Both the position numbers and the translations under genes were made by a program. Below, one piece after another: positions 14,565 to 24,800 of a stretch of DNA of 25,977 nucleotides. Location: contig JBCCFC010000015.1 of assembly GCA_039029935.1 (NCBI GenBank), forward strand, positions 1-25,977, given 5' to 3'. A model generated the notes under the pieces. That model did not search any database, was not told the DNA's origin, and saw nothing but the letters and a program-made list of their open reading frames with translations. This DNA is from G039029935 sp039029935 (GTDB lineage Bacteria > Chloroflexota > Anaerolineae > Caldilineales > Caldilineaceae). Position 1 is the stretch's first letter. Every line of letters begins with the position of its first letter.

Positions 14565-15362
14565 ATGAACACAATCTATTGGGACTCATGGGTGTCTTGG
14601 GGGCATACGATTCGTCAAGCGATGTCTCTTGATCCAGACATCTATGAACTTGTGCAAAGCTCACCCTATGGCCTTTGGGTGGCGTTGGTCATCGTCGGAT
14701 TAGCCAGCATCTCGGAAGCCACAGGGCAGAGCATTATTCTCTGTATCAACCGTGTACGCCCACTGCGCTTTATTATTTCACTTTTCTTAGCAATCATTCT
14801 GCGCGCAGTAAGCTATGCCCTTTGGGTGGCCGTTGTCTGGCTGGTTGTCACCTATCTCTTTGAATCGGAACAGTCCGTCGTCGCTGTTGGCAGTGCGGTC
14901 GGGTTGGCCTATGCGCCACAGCTATTGGCCTTTTTTACCCTGATTCCCATGTTAGGGATGCCCTTTTTTAGCCGGCTGTTGTCGCTTTGGAGTATGGTGG
15001 CGATTGTCGTGGCGATTGATGTCGGCATTGGGTTGAGTACATCGCAGGCCGTGATTGCCAGCGGATTGGGGTGGATTGCGGTGCAGATATGGCGTCGGAC
15101 GCTAGGGTATCCCATCTACAGGCTCGGTCACTGGATTGAAAATATGGCAGCAGGCGTACCATTAAACTTGACAATTCAAGATATGCACCACATTCGTCAT
15201 TGGCAACCTACTTTTCTGGAAAACTGGGATAAGTGGTGGATGGAGCGGGCCTCGGTTAATGTGCGCATGAATCTGAGCGAACGCATCCGCGAGCGTATGG
15301 AAAAGGCAGTCAGCGAGTCGGTTGCTGGTGAGTCGGTAGATCGGTATTCGGTGAGTCGGTGA
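14565..15362 (+). CDS. Yip1-like polytopic membrane protein
   Basis: 265 residues with about five hydrophobic helices: ~35-50, 65-110 (two), 115-140 and 140-175. A Yip1/YIPF-like arrangement is suggested by the N-terminal YWDSWVSWGHTIRQAMSLDP region and the clustered helices; that is a moderate family impression, and the bacterial family has no defined role. AGGAGGG lies 19 nt before ATG 14565, farther than usual. The last ~16 residues (SESVAGESVDRYSVSR) are encoded by the short tandem array that follows, and the stop TGA comes from a TCGGTGAG unit. Array expansion has therefore remodelled the C-terminus. The next gene on the strand begins 180 bp later, beyond the array. Confidence 0.75.
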   Translation: MNTIYWDSWVSWGHTIRQAMSLDPDIYELVQSSPYGLWVALVIVGLASISEATGQSIILCINRVRPLRFIISLFLAIILRAVSYALWVAVVWLVVTYLFESEQSVVAVGSAVGLAYAPQLLAFFTLIPMLGMPFFSRLLSLWSMVAIVVAIDVGIGLSTSQAVIASGLGWIAVQIWRRTLGYPIYRLGHWIENMAAGVPLNLTIQDMHHIRHWQPTFLENWDKWWMERASVNVRMNLSERIRERMEKAVSESVAGESVDRYSVSR

Positions 15363-15518
15363 GTCGGTATTCGGTATTCGGTGAGTCGGTATTCGGTATT
15401 CGGTGAGTCGGTCAGGATATACTGACCTACCGACCCACCGACCTACCGACCCACCGACCTACTGACCTACTGACCTACTAACCTACTAACCTACCGACCT
15501 ACCGACCTACTGACCCAC
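15309..15518. repeat. Palindromic short tandem array, TCGGTNNN family (copy D)
   Basis: The left half (to 15415) is TCGGTGAG and TCGGTAT units, beginning inside the Yip1-like gene. The centre is a 6-bp hairpin GGTCAG-GATATA-CTGACC (15410-15427). The right half (15423-15518) is exactly twelve octamers of the reverse complement (TGACCTAC, CGACCCAC, CGACCTAC, TAACCTAC). The halves can pair into a very long imperfect hairpin in RNA or single-stranded DNA. Confidence 0.9.
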
Positions 15519-15541
15519 AAATAAAAAATGAGGACACACAC

Positions 15542-16597
15542 ATGCTTATCACAGTTGGTAGTCATATTTGGACATATTTAGGGTATTTTATTTTAGGTAT
15601 TTTGATCTGGAGTGCGTTGTCACCGATTGAAACATTGGGATGGTGGGCAGGCTGGTTTGGCAACAAGATTTATGCCGATGATGTGCCACCCGAAGGCAAC
15701 CTGCGTGAAGTTCATCCAAATGCAGATTGTTATATTGTCTTTTTGTCGGGTGTCGCCCGTGTATCAGGTGTCACCATGAGTCGCCGAGAGCAAGGTTTTT
15801 TGGAGAAGATGGCAGACGCGTTTCCCAATGCCGTAATCATTGATGATGTTTTCCCTTACGCTGTCAATAACATGGCCTTGACGGAGCAACCATTTTTCTC
15901 GCGTATCTGGGCATGGATACTGCGTCGTAAATTTAATGGTCCAGCCATCCTTGGCAATTTGATCAATATCCGTAACATTCTGCAAGTGTTTACCTCTGTT
16001 GATAAACGCTATGGACCTATCTTTAATCAGGGTATGGCCGAAGTGTTGATGCACAGTTTGTTGCGGTATGACTATCAACTCGACAGCAAGACACCTATTT
16101 ATTTTGTTGGGTTAAGTGGTGCCGCACAGATGGCGGTAGGCGCATCCAACTATCTTAGGGGGTGGGTTGATGCACCAATTTACATTATTTCTATCGGTGG
16201 CGTATTTAGCAGCGAACCAAGCCTTGTCGAAATCGACCATCTGTATCACTTATCTGGCTCAAAGGACAGAATTCAGCACCTCGTCCTGATGCTCCCCGGA
16301 CGATGGGGGCTTTTCTCCATGTCCTATTGGAACCGCGCACGTCGCCAAGGTCGGGCAACAATTATCCCGATGGGACCCATGCAGCATACAGGCAAAAATA
16401 GCTATTTGGATATTAAACGTACCTTGAGTGATGGAACCACCTTTATGGAAAAGACGGTGATGACGGTGACAGATATCATCAACCAGACCAATGCCCAGTT
16501 ACAGGGTAAAGCCGTGACGGGTACGACCGTGACGGGTACGACCGTGACGGGTACGACCGTGACGGGTACAGAGGCAACAAACCCGGGGGCAGCGTAA
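15542..16597 (+). CDS. Membrane-anchored alpha/beta-hydrolase-like protein
   Basis: 351 residues. One N-terminal membrane helix (~8-26) is followed by a soluble domain of ~270 residues. The strand CYIVFLSGVARVSG and later IYFVGLSGAAQMAVGASNYL resemble the beta-strand/nucleophile-elbow pattern of alpha/beta hydrolases, with Ser in GLSGA (near residue 191). Acid and His partners cannot be fixed by eye; PMGPMQHTGKNSYLD is a candidate His region. Activity is therefore only suggested. The C-terminal tail is VTGTT repeated about three and a half times, from a 15-bp tandem repeat. GAGGA is 8 nt before ATG 15542. The ABC permease gene starts 8 bp after the stop, so the two are probably co-transcribed. 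Confidence 0.7.
   Translation: MLITVGSHIWTYLGYFILGILIWSALSPIETLGWWAGWFGNKIYADDVPPEGNLREVHPNADCYIVFLSGVARVSGVTMSRREQGFLEKMADAFPNAVIIDDVFPYAVNNMALTEQPFFSRIWAWILRRKFNGPAILGNLINIRNILQVFTSVDKRYGPIFNQGMAEVLMHSLLRYDYQLDSKTPIYFVGLSGAAQMAVGASNYLRGWVDAPIYIISIGGVFSSEPSLVEIDHLYHLSGSKDRIQHLVLMLPGRWGLFSMSYWNRARRQGRATIIPMGPMQHTGKNSYLDIKRTLSDGTTFMEKTVMTVTDIINQTNAQLQGKAVTGTTVTGTTVTGTTVTGTEATNPGAA
16514..16570 (+). repeat. 15-bp minisatellite in the 3' end of the hydrolase-like gene
   Basis: Three identical copies of GTGACGGGTACGACC (16514-16528, 16529-16543, 16544-16558) and a partial fourth copy encode VTGTT repeats. The copies do not differ, which points to recent slippage. Unit length is a multiple of three, so changes in copy number keep the frame. 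Confidence 0.92.
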
Positions 16598-16605
16598 CCG
16601 CATCT

Positions 16606-17394
16606 ATGCACAGAAAACGGTTCTCAATTAGGAAGCTGCTTTCCACACAAATCGCCCCGGCACTACTCGTCCCAATTGTGATCGCTGTTGGGATTGTGGC
16701 CTGGGACTGGCTTGTGCAATGGCAGGACTATCCGCCCTTTATTTTGCCCAGCCCAGAGCGTGTAGGGAAAAAATTCCTCACAACCCTTGCCGATGGTACA
16801 CTGTTGCGTCATGCTCAAGTAACACTATACGAAGTTGGTTTAGGGTTACTCTGGGGGCTGCTGCTTGCCTTTGGGATGGGCTATGCCCTGGGCAAAAATC
16901 GTACATTGGAGCGGCTGCTCTCTCCCTATATCATTGCCAGCCAAAGTGTCCCCGTCGTCGCCATCGCCCCCTTGTTGATTATTTGGTTTGGTAGCGGGCT
17001 AACCAGTAAAGTCCTGATCTGTGGGTTGATCACCTTTTTCCCAACACTGATGAGTACGATTGTCGGTATTCGCAATGTCGATGCAGATTTGGGCGATCTC
17101 ATGCGCAGTTTGCGCGCAACACGATGGCAGATGTTTTGGTTATTGGAGCTGCCATCTGCCCTACCCGTCATCTTTGGCGGGTTGAAACTCAGTGTCATCC
17201 TCTCTGTAGTTGGGGCCGTGGTCGGTGAATTTGTGGGTGCAGATGTAGGGCTGGGGTTTCTCATTAACTTGGCGCGCGGTGTGCTGGATACACCACTGAT
17301 GTTTGTGGCGGTGTTGAGCCTGATTGCGATTGCGCAGTTGTTGTATCTAGGTGTGTCGCTGCTGGAGCGATACTATTTGCGTTGGCAACGGTAA
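16606..17394 (+). CDS. ABC transporter permease (SsuC/TauC/ThiX-like)
   Basis: 262 residues with about six membrane helices. The binding-protein-dependent permease signature (EAA loop) is at ~165-193: LMRSLRATRWQMFWLLELPS followed by ALPVIFGGLK. It would form the membrane channel of an importer with an ATPase and a solute-binding protein. Family resemblance is to permeases for nitrate/sulfonate/taurine and for thiamin-precursor or riboflavin uptake; the substrate cannot be chosen by eye. N-terminal FILPSPERVGKKFL and mid-protein ASQSVPVVAIAPLLIIWFGS are typical. Neither an ATPase nor a binding protein is in the window, so its partners must lie elsewhere. It follows the hydrolase-like gene by 8 bp. 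The stop TAA merges with the first copy of an 86-bp direct repeat. Confidence 0.9.
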   Translation: MHRKRFSIRKLLSTQIAPALLVPIVIAVGIVAWDWLVQWQDYPPFILPSPERVGKKFLTTLADGTLLRHAQVTLYEVGLGLLWGLLLAFGMGYALGKNRTLERLLSPYIIASQSVPVVAIAPLLIIWFGSGLTSKVLICGLITFFPTLMSTIVGIRNVDADLGDLMRSLRATRWQMFWLLELPSALPVIFGGLKLSVILSVVGAVVGEFVGADVGLGFLINLARGVLDTPLMFVAVLSLIAIAQLLYLGVSLLERYYLRWQR

Positions 17395-17564
17395 AAAAAT
17401 AGTATCGCAGATTGGTTATCTGCGGGTTGACAATCGATAGCCAATCTGTTTATCTGATTTTATACTTTCCTATGCAATAAAAAAATAGTATCGCAGATTG
17501 TTTATCTGCGGGTTGACAATCGATAGCCAATCTGTTTATCTGATTTTATACTTTCCTATGCAAT
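17393..17564. repeat. Two tandem copies of an 86-bp intergenic repeat
   Basis: Copies 17393-17478 and 17479-17564 differ by a single base (TTGGTTATC versus TTGTTTATC). Each contains GCAGAT...ATCTGC, a 6-bp hairpin, and a longer alternative stem CAGATTGG(T)TATC / GATAGCCAATCTG that uses the same left arm; the substitution weakens the long stem in copy 2. They lie between the convergent permease and desaturase genes, start at the permease stop codon, and begin with an A7 run. On either strand they may serve as terminators. The rest of the gap (17565-17604) shows nothing. Confidence 0.93.
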
Positions 17565-17604
17565 AAAATACCCCATACTGGTCAATTATTCTCTGTGGAA
17601 TAGC

Positions 17605-18657
17605 CTAAACTGCTGCAAAATTGGGTAATTCTGGCATATATTGATAGGTGGGGTCTTCCTTCTGCTTCTTCAAAATCCCCAGAATCACGCTCCATGTCTC
17701 ATAAAGTCCGTTGGGACAGTGGGGCAAGTCATCTTTAATCAATGTGTGAAGTTTACCTAGATTATAGCAGGGGACCGCTGCATACATGTGATGCTCGATG
17801 TGGTAATTCATGTGCCAATAGAGAAAGCGCACGACTGGATTGAGAATGATGGTGCGCGTACATAGACGATAGTCCGCCACTTCATCCTGCAAACCAATGT
17901 GCTGTGTGGTGTTGCAAAGATAGAGCAGCCAGCCACCATAGAAGTTAGCAAAGGTGATAAGGACAGGAATCATCCAATAGCCCAAGGCCAGCGACACGAC
18001 AAGAAGGGCCGCATGACCATAAAGATGAATTCTTGCCCACAAGATAAGATCACGTTTGAGTTTATCATCCTCTCGGAATAGATATTGCATCCATTCACCG
18101 TCAATTTGTCCATTACTCAGACGCCATGCACCCTTAAATCGCTGCCAAAAACCCCAGGGGTTGATGACGATGCTCTGTAAAAATCCGCCCAACGGCAGAT
18201 GGACAGGAAAGATCACTTCAAGATCATCGGGTGGATGGAGCGTATACTTGTGATGCTCCTGATGGCTGGCCCAAAACGCCACCGGATTGTGTAGGCTGAG
18301 GAAACTGATCAGCCTGAGAAAAAAGACGTTCAATGCCTTGGTCTTGAAGACCGAACTATGACAGAGTTCATGAAAGGCATTGAGCAAAAAATGATACATG
18401 GTTCCATGAATGAACAAGATCAGAATCAGCCAGCCCCATGCCTGATTCTCCGCTGCCATCCACGCAAGGACGCTACTGAGTATCAGCAGCCCCAAATGTC
18501 CACCCGTTTGGGCAAATCCTTTCCAATCACTGCGCTGATTGAGCATCGCCAACTCCTCGCGCGAGACTGGCGAGCGATACCACTTGATTCGTTGTTTTGG
18601 TTGTGTCAATGACATAATCGTGATTACTCCAAATGATGCGTTAAGTGAATTATCCAT
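17605..18657 (-). CDS. Membrane fatty-acid desaturase family protein
   Basis: 350 residues from ATG 18657. The three histidine boxes of di-iron membrane desaturases/hydroxylases are present: HELCH, HQEHH and HIEHH (in YHIEHHMYAAVP), separated by hydrophobic helices in the expected order, plus TTQHIG. The enzyme should use O2 and an electron donor to introduce a double bond or hydroxyl into an acyl chain or related lipid; the regiospecificity is unknown. Two starts compete. ATG 18657 has TATACT 7 nt upstream, the leaderless arrangement seen at two other genes. ATG 18615 (MSLTQPKQ) has GGAG 11 nt upstream. I favour 18657; the first 14 residues are not conserved-looking, so either is possible. 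Confidence 0.88.
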   Translation of the reverse strand: MDNSLNASFGVITIMSLTQPKQRIKWYRSPVSREELAMLNQRSDWKGFAQTGGHLGLLILSSVLAWMAAENQAWGWLILILFIHGTMYHFLLNAFHELCHSSVFKTKALNVFFLRLISFLSLHNPVAFWASHQEHHKYTLHPPDDLEVIFPVHLPLGGFLQSIVINPWGFWQRFKGAWRLSNGQIDGEWMQYLFREDDKLKRDLILWARIHLYGHAALLVVSLALGYWMIPVLITFANFYGGWLLYLCNTTQHIGLQDEVADYRLCTRTIILNPVVRFLYWHMNYHIEHHMYAAVPCYNLGKLHTLIKDDLPHCPNGLYETWSVILGILKKQKEDPTYQYMPELPNFAAV

Positions 18658-18664
18658 TTAAGCA

Positions 18665-18694
18665 AGTATAGAGGCATCGTTCGTTGTTTGGCAA
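18665..18694 (-). promoter_or_regulatory. Probable leaderless promoter of the desaturase gene
   Basis: Minus strand: TTGCCA (18689-18694), 18-nt spacer, TATACT (18665-18670), then 7 nt to ATG 18657. Confidence 0.55.
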
Positions 18695-18810
18695 ATGCAA
18701 AAAAAGTTATGAGTTACAGTGGATTGAAATTCGGACAGAATCGCTTAAATCCAAAGATTTTTCGGAGGATTTCCAGAGACATTCCGTAGTTTAATCTTTC
18801 CCTTTGCCTG

Positions 18811-18853
18811 TATACTGTATATAGTTTCGATAAAGGGACGATTCTATAAGGAG
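18811..18853 (+). promoter_or_regulatory. -10 box and ribosome site of the giant CHAT gene
   Basis: TATACT (18811-18816), directly followed by a second A/T box TATATA, has only a poor -35 match upstream, so an activator or alternative sigma factor may be needed. AAGGAG (18848-18853) lies 8 nt before ATG 18862 and fixes that start. Confidence 0.45.
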
Positions 18854-18861
18854 CCAGTCTA

Positions 18862-21800
18862 ATGTCAATCCAGACCAACGAAAACAGTCAGGCAAAACCC
18901 GTTATCTTTCTCGCGTTTGCTAATCCGACCGCTGGGGCAAGAGGATATCTACGCAACTTGGGGGAAGAGGCGCGTCAGCTCGAAAATGCGATCCGGCAAG
19001 CTCAAGTCGATAATCTCTGTGAACTGGTTGTCAAGCCCTATGCGAGTTTGGCAGAAATTTTAGACGTTTTTCGCCAATACCGTGACCGCATCGCCATCTT
19101 TCACTATGCAGGCCATGCCAAGAACTTTATGCTGCTATTGGAAGATTCCAGTCGCAACATAGGCGACAACAAGAATAAAGGAGCGAATAGTGGCACGGTC
19201 TTGATTGATGGGCGTGGGTTGGCGACCTTTCTCGGTGAGCAGAACGGTCTTCAGTTGGTCTTTCTCAATGCTTGCTCCACCCAGCCACAGGTAGATGAAC
19301 TGCTCAACGCCAATGTCCCCGCTGTGGTTGCAACCAGCCAGTCCATCCGCGATGATATTGCCACTGCGTTGGCAACCCACTTTTACCAATCGTTGACCAG
19401 CGGTGCCAACTTACAGAAAGCCTTCAACGAGGCCGAAGGGGTGGCGCAAGCAATGGTGGGTAAGGACAATACACGCGACATCCATTTTGACGATGACATA
19501 GAGAATGAAACCAGCGAGATGGCCGACTTTAACGACTTGCCTTGGCGTCTGACCATTAAGTCCGGGGCCGAGGAAATCAGTGAATGGAGTCTAGCCGAAG
19601 CTGCCAACGAACCGCTCTTTGGTCTGCCTCTTTTGCCCGAATATGATTTGCCTGAGCAGCCCTTTCGCCACCTTAACTTTTTCACCGTGGAGGATGCGGA
19701 GATATTCTTTGGGCGTGGGCATCAAATCCGTCATCTTTATGACTTGGTGACAACGCCCGACAGCGCACCGATTATCCTGTTTTATGGCGAGTCCGGCGTG
19801 GGCAAATCTTCTATGTTAGCCGCAGGGTTTCTCCCTCGATTACAGCACCATACCATCCACTATGTGCGACGCGACCAAGCGTTGGGATTGACAGAGACAC
19901 TGACACAAACGTTATGGGCTGAGGAGTCTCTTCCACAGTCGCTCGATGTTGAAACCATTGTCAACCGTTGGCATGAGCTTGAGCAGCAGCCAGATGGTGC
20001 TGATACCAAACCACTGATCATCATCCTTGATCAGGTAGAGGAAATTTTCACACGTCCCAATAGCGAGCAGCCCCAGGAACTGGCCGATTTTCTGGCGGTC
20101 CTAAATGCACTCTTTGCGCAGCGTTCCCAACGACCGCAAGGCAAGCTCATTCTTGGCTTTCGCAAGGAATGGCTGGCTGATATCGAGGACGCCATGAAAG
20201 CACAGCGTCTCCCACGCGCCAAACTCTTTCTCGCGCGCTTGAATCGTGCAGGCATTATGGAAGCGGTGACAGGCGTGGCGCGGTCAACGCGGCTACAAAC
20301 ACGCTATCACCTCTCTGTCGAATCAGGGTTGGCCGAAATCATTGCCGATGACCTGCTCGAAGACCCCGATTCCCCCGTTGCGCCGACGCTGCAAATTTTG
20401 CTGACCAAAATGTGGAGCCAAGCCACAATGGTCAATCACGACCAGCCTATGTTTGATATTGCCCTCTATCAATCGCTCAAGCGTGAAGGATTGCTTCTAA
20501 GCGATTTTCTCCAACAGCAGCTAGACAAACTGTATGAATGGCGCGCCGAGGTTGTTGATTCAGGCCTGGCACTGGATGTGTTGGCGGCGCATACCACATC
20601 ACAAGGCACGGTGAATCATTACACCGAAACCAAGCTCTTGGAGATGTATCATCATTTGAAAAGCGACATTCCGGCCTTGGTGCAAAAATGCGAAGAACTG
20701 TATCTGCTGTTTAACCCCAGTAAACACCAAACCAACCAACCCAAGGCATCACGCTTGGCGCATGATGCCTTGGCCTCGTTAACCCGTCAAAGATATGAGG
20801 AATCGGATAAACCCGGACAACGTGCCCGCCGTATCTTGGATACGCGCGTCGCAGAGTGGGTGGATGAAGATGGTGAATTGATGGAAGGCAACCCGTTGGA
20901 TGAGGGTGATTTGGGGCTGGTTGAGGCGGGGCTGACGGGGACACGTCATCTCACTCCCCTAGAGCAGCAATTGCTGCATGCCAGTCGAGATGCCCAAGCA
21001 CGGCGGGAGCGCGAGCGCAAACGACAACGGCGCATCCGTAGAGGGTTGGTGGTATTGGTGATGGTGGCTGCGGTGGTGTCATTCTTTCTTTGGCAACAAT
21101 CTGATGATTTACGCCGGGTTGCCGATGCACAACGAGAGGATGCCGAAGTGCTGCAAAAGGAAGCTGAAGAGCAACGGGCTATCGCTGTTGAACATTCAAA
21201 GTCGGCTGAGGAACAGCGTTTTGAAGCAGAGACACAAACAACAAAGGCGGAAGCACAGACGGAGTTGGCTCAAGCACAGTCGCGTCGTGCCTTGTCCGAA
21301 AATCTGGCAAGCCAAAGTCGGCTGCTGATTCAAACCGCACAAGAACGAGGCGATCTGCCGCTCATCTTGGCGCGTGATGCCGTTCTCCTTGACCCCTCGG
21401 CCAACGCAAACCAGGCCTTATACCTCGCTTTAACACATCAACGCTGGCAGCGCACACTCCCCACAGTGAACCACCATCAAGGCAGTATTGCAACGCTTGT
21501 CTTTAGCCCAGATCAGAAAAGTATTGCATCGGGTGGCTACGATGGCACGATTCGACTTTGGTCGATTGACAACATGGACCAGCCTACCATTCTCTTTGGT
21601 CATGCCGATTGGGTCACATCAATTTCATATAGCCCCGATGGAACCACCATTGTTTCCGGCAGTGATGATAAAACGGTGCGTGTTTGGAATGTTGCTAGTG
21701 GGCAACAGATTGACCAACTCGATAATCATGATGATTTTGTCAGAGCCGTCTCCTACAGCCCAGATGGTAAGCACATTGCCTCTGCGGGTTGGGACAATAG

Positions 21801-24800
21801 TATACGGGTATGGGATATCTCTAAAAAGAAAACCGTACACAAATTTTATGAGGAAGATGGGATCAACACAATGGTTTACAGTCCCGACGGGGCATACCTT
21901 GCCACGGGTGGGTATCACAATAAACTATACATATGGGATGTGGAAAACGAAGAGATTGTCATGGAATTCTCTGGTCACGATGACATCATCAAATCAATAT
22001 CCTATAGCCCCGATGGTACACACATTGCGTCGGCGAGTAACGATCACACAGTACGAATCTGGGATGTTGGCAGCGGTGCGGAAGTGCTACAATTTCCGAT
22101 GCAAACAAGCCCAGTGCGCGCTGTGTCCTATAGTCCAAATGGCCGTCACCTTATTGCAGGTAATAGGAATGGTGTCGTGCTGGTGTGGGATATTGAGACA
22201 CAAGAAGAGGTTGCCAACTTTCCAGGGCATACATTTGGCGTCAACGCTCTGTCGGTTAGCCAAGATGGGCAGTACATTGCGGTTGGTAGCGCAGAGAACA
22301 GTGTGAAAATCTGGGATGTTATCCGTAAACAAGCCGTGTTTCGTTCATCGAGCGAATCCAGCTTGGTTAGCACATTGTCAGCTAGTCCCGATGGACGGAC
22401 CATCGCCTCCGGTGGCTCAGATGGTATGATACGTATCTGGGATAGTGACACAGGTCAGATGATAGCCCAACTTGCGGGTCATGATGGTTGGGTACAGTCT
22501 GTGTCGTTTAGTCCTGATGGAACCCATCTTGTGTCAGGCGGCGACGACAGAATAGTCCGTGTGTGGCATGTTGCAAGCGGGGAGGAAGTTACGAGTCTTC
22601 GAGGTCATTCGGAAGTAGTGACCTCGGTTGCCTATAGCCCTGACGGGGCTTTGATTGTATCCGGTGGCCGGGATGATACAATACGTCTTTGGAATATTGA
22701 CAGTGACGAAGAAATTGCGCAATTCACAGGGCATTCAAACGCCGTTCAAACGGTGTCCTATAGTCCTGATGGTACACACATCGCTTCTGGTAGTTTTGAC
22801 AAAACCATACGTATCTGGGACATTGCCAATAGAAAGGAGATTGCCAGATTTGAGGGACATACAGATATCGTGTGGTCTGTTGCCTATAGCCCAGACGGAA
22901 CCCAACTGGCTTCTAGCAGCAGAGACCATACAGTGCGCATCTGGGATATTGAAAAGAACGCAGACAAGCGCATAGACGCAAATACAGGCACAAACACAGG
23001 CACAGATACAGGCACAAACACAGGCACAGATACCTATATCAGCACCAGCGCAACCATCCTTGCCCGTCACAGGGGGGAGGTGTATACAGTCATGTACAGT
23101 CCTGATGGACGCTATATTGTCTCTGGTGGCGATGAGGCGATCCGCCTCTGGGATGCTGCCAAAGCAGAGCAAGTGGCGCGACTTTCGGGACACGAAGCAA
23201 AGGTGCGCGCTGTCGCCTACAGTGCTGATGGTAAATCTATCGTTTCTGGCAGTTACGATAGCACGATCCGCATTTGGGATGCGAGGACGGCACAGACATC
23301 GACGACCTTCTCTCGTCATTCAGATGATGTGAACGCTATTGTACACAGCCCCGATGGTGTGCATATCGCTTCTGGGAGTGCAGACCACACCGTGCGTGTC
23401 TGGAATCGTGTCAATGGAACACAGCTATCACGCTTGTCTGGACATACCAATACAGTCAACGCCATCGCCTACAGCCCTGATGGTCGGCATATCGTATCGG
23501 GGGGTGATGATAATACAATCTATATTTGGGATGTTTCCAGCGGCGAGGAAATTCTGCACTTTCCAGGTCGTTCAGGGGACATCAATACCGTTGCCTACAG
23601 CCCTGATGGGGCCTATATTGTCTCTGGTAGCGACGATACAACGGTACGAATCTGGAATGCCGCCAACGGCGAGGAGGTGGCGCAACTGGTCGGTCACACC
23701 CATGAGGTCAGTTCAGTCGCCTATCATCCCAAAGGGACACATATCGTATCGGGGAGTTCGGACAATACAGTGAAGATTTGGGATGTAGCGAGTGGCGAAG
23801 CGATAGCAACACTCTCTGATCATACAGACAGAGTGCGGTCGGTCGCCTACAGCCCTGATGGGACACAAATCGCCTCTGGCGGGAACGACAATGTTGTGCG
23901 CGTTTGGGATGTCGCCAGCCAGAAGCAGGTGGGTGTCTTTGCGGGGCACTCAAACCACATCACATCGGTGTCCTATCGCTTCGATGGTCTATATATCATC
24001 TCTAGCAGCAGGGACACAACAGTCCGCGTCTGGGATGTTACTAGGGGCAAAGAGGTTGCGCAATTCTCAAGGCATTCGGGGGTGGTGAATACATCGCAGT
24101 TTAGCCCCGATGGTCTCTATGCCGTCTTTGATAGTGAGGGGACAATCTACACATTGCCGACACCCGCTGTTGGGATATTGCAGACTGTTGCCAAAATCCC
24201 TCGGTCAGGGCCGATTTTGACCACCGTAGAACTTCAACGGTTTGGCGTGGATATGGCGGAGATTTTACCCGACCAGGCAGACTTAAAGCCACTGATAACC
24301 GAGGCACAGGCATATGCGTTGATTGAAGAGGGAGAAGACTTGGCATGGGCAGGGGACATTGAGCGGGCAACTCAGCAATTTGAAGCCGCACTTGATACCA
24401 TTGCGCCTCTCCAAGCGGATGACGCTATCACCCTGACGCTCCCGTCTGTCTATGAACTTGCTCCACCGAAAAAGGCTGCCCAGCTAGCGGCCGTATCGCT
24501 GCTTGCGGAAGCGAGTCTGCTGGCACGTGCAGGTACAATTGAGCGCGCAATCCATAAATTTGCCGGGGCAGTTGCCCTAGTCCCCGACCTATCCATCGAG
24601 CCTGAAATCGAAGCGAAACGCATCTATGCACTCGTCCATCAAGGCGATGGGCGTCGGCTGGCGAAGACCGGGAAAATTATCAGTGCCACGCTGAAATTTG
24701 AAGCGGCAATGGCCTTGGACCCGTCTCTGACCATTGAACCAGCGTCAGAGGCCAAACGGTTGGCGGGCTTTGCCTTATTGGATCAGTCTTGGACAGACGC

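Noticed and set aside
14365..14568. 67-residue plus-strand frame ending in an ATGA overlap with the Yip1-like gene
   Set aside because: It overlaps the 5' end and the promoter of the CapA-like gene, has no ribosome site, and its sequence follows the inverted repeat; the 28-codon frame at 14468 is the better leader candidate.
17393..17564. Possible CRISPR remnant or tRNA pair
   Set aside because: Two whole 86-bp copies with no spacer, and no cloverleaf or CCA-type acceptor can be drawn.
21488..22306. 272-residue plus-strand frame within the WD40 tract
   Set aside because: It is an alternative-frame reading of WD40 blades (repeating H/T/L-rich pattern), entirely inside a convincing larger gene.
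22735..23319. 194-residue open frame on the minus strand inside the WD40 tract
   Set aside because: It mirrors the repeat pattern of the giant gene, is Cys-rich and repetitive, and has no ribosome site; it is a by-product of the periodic sense sequence.
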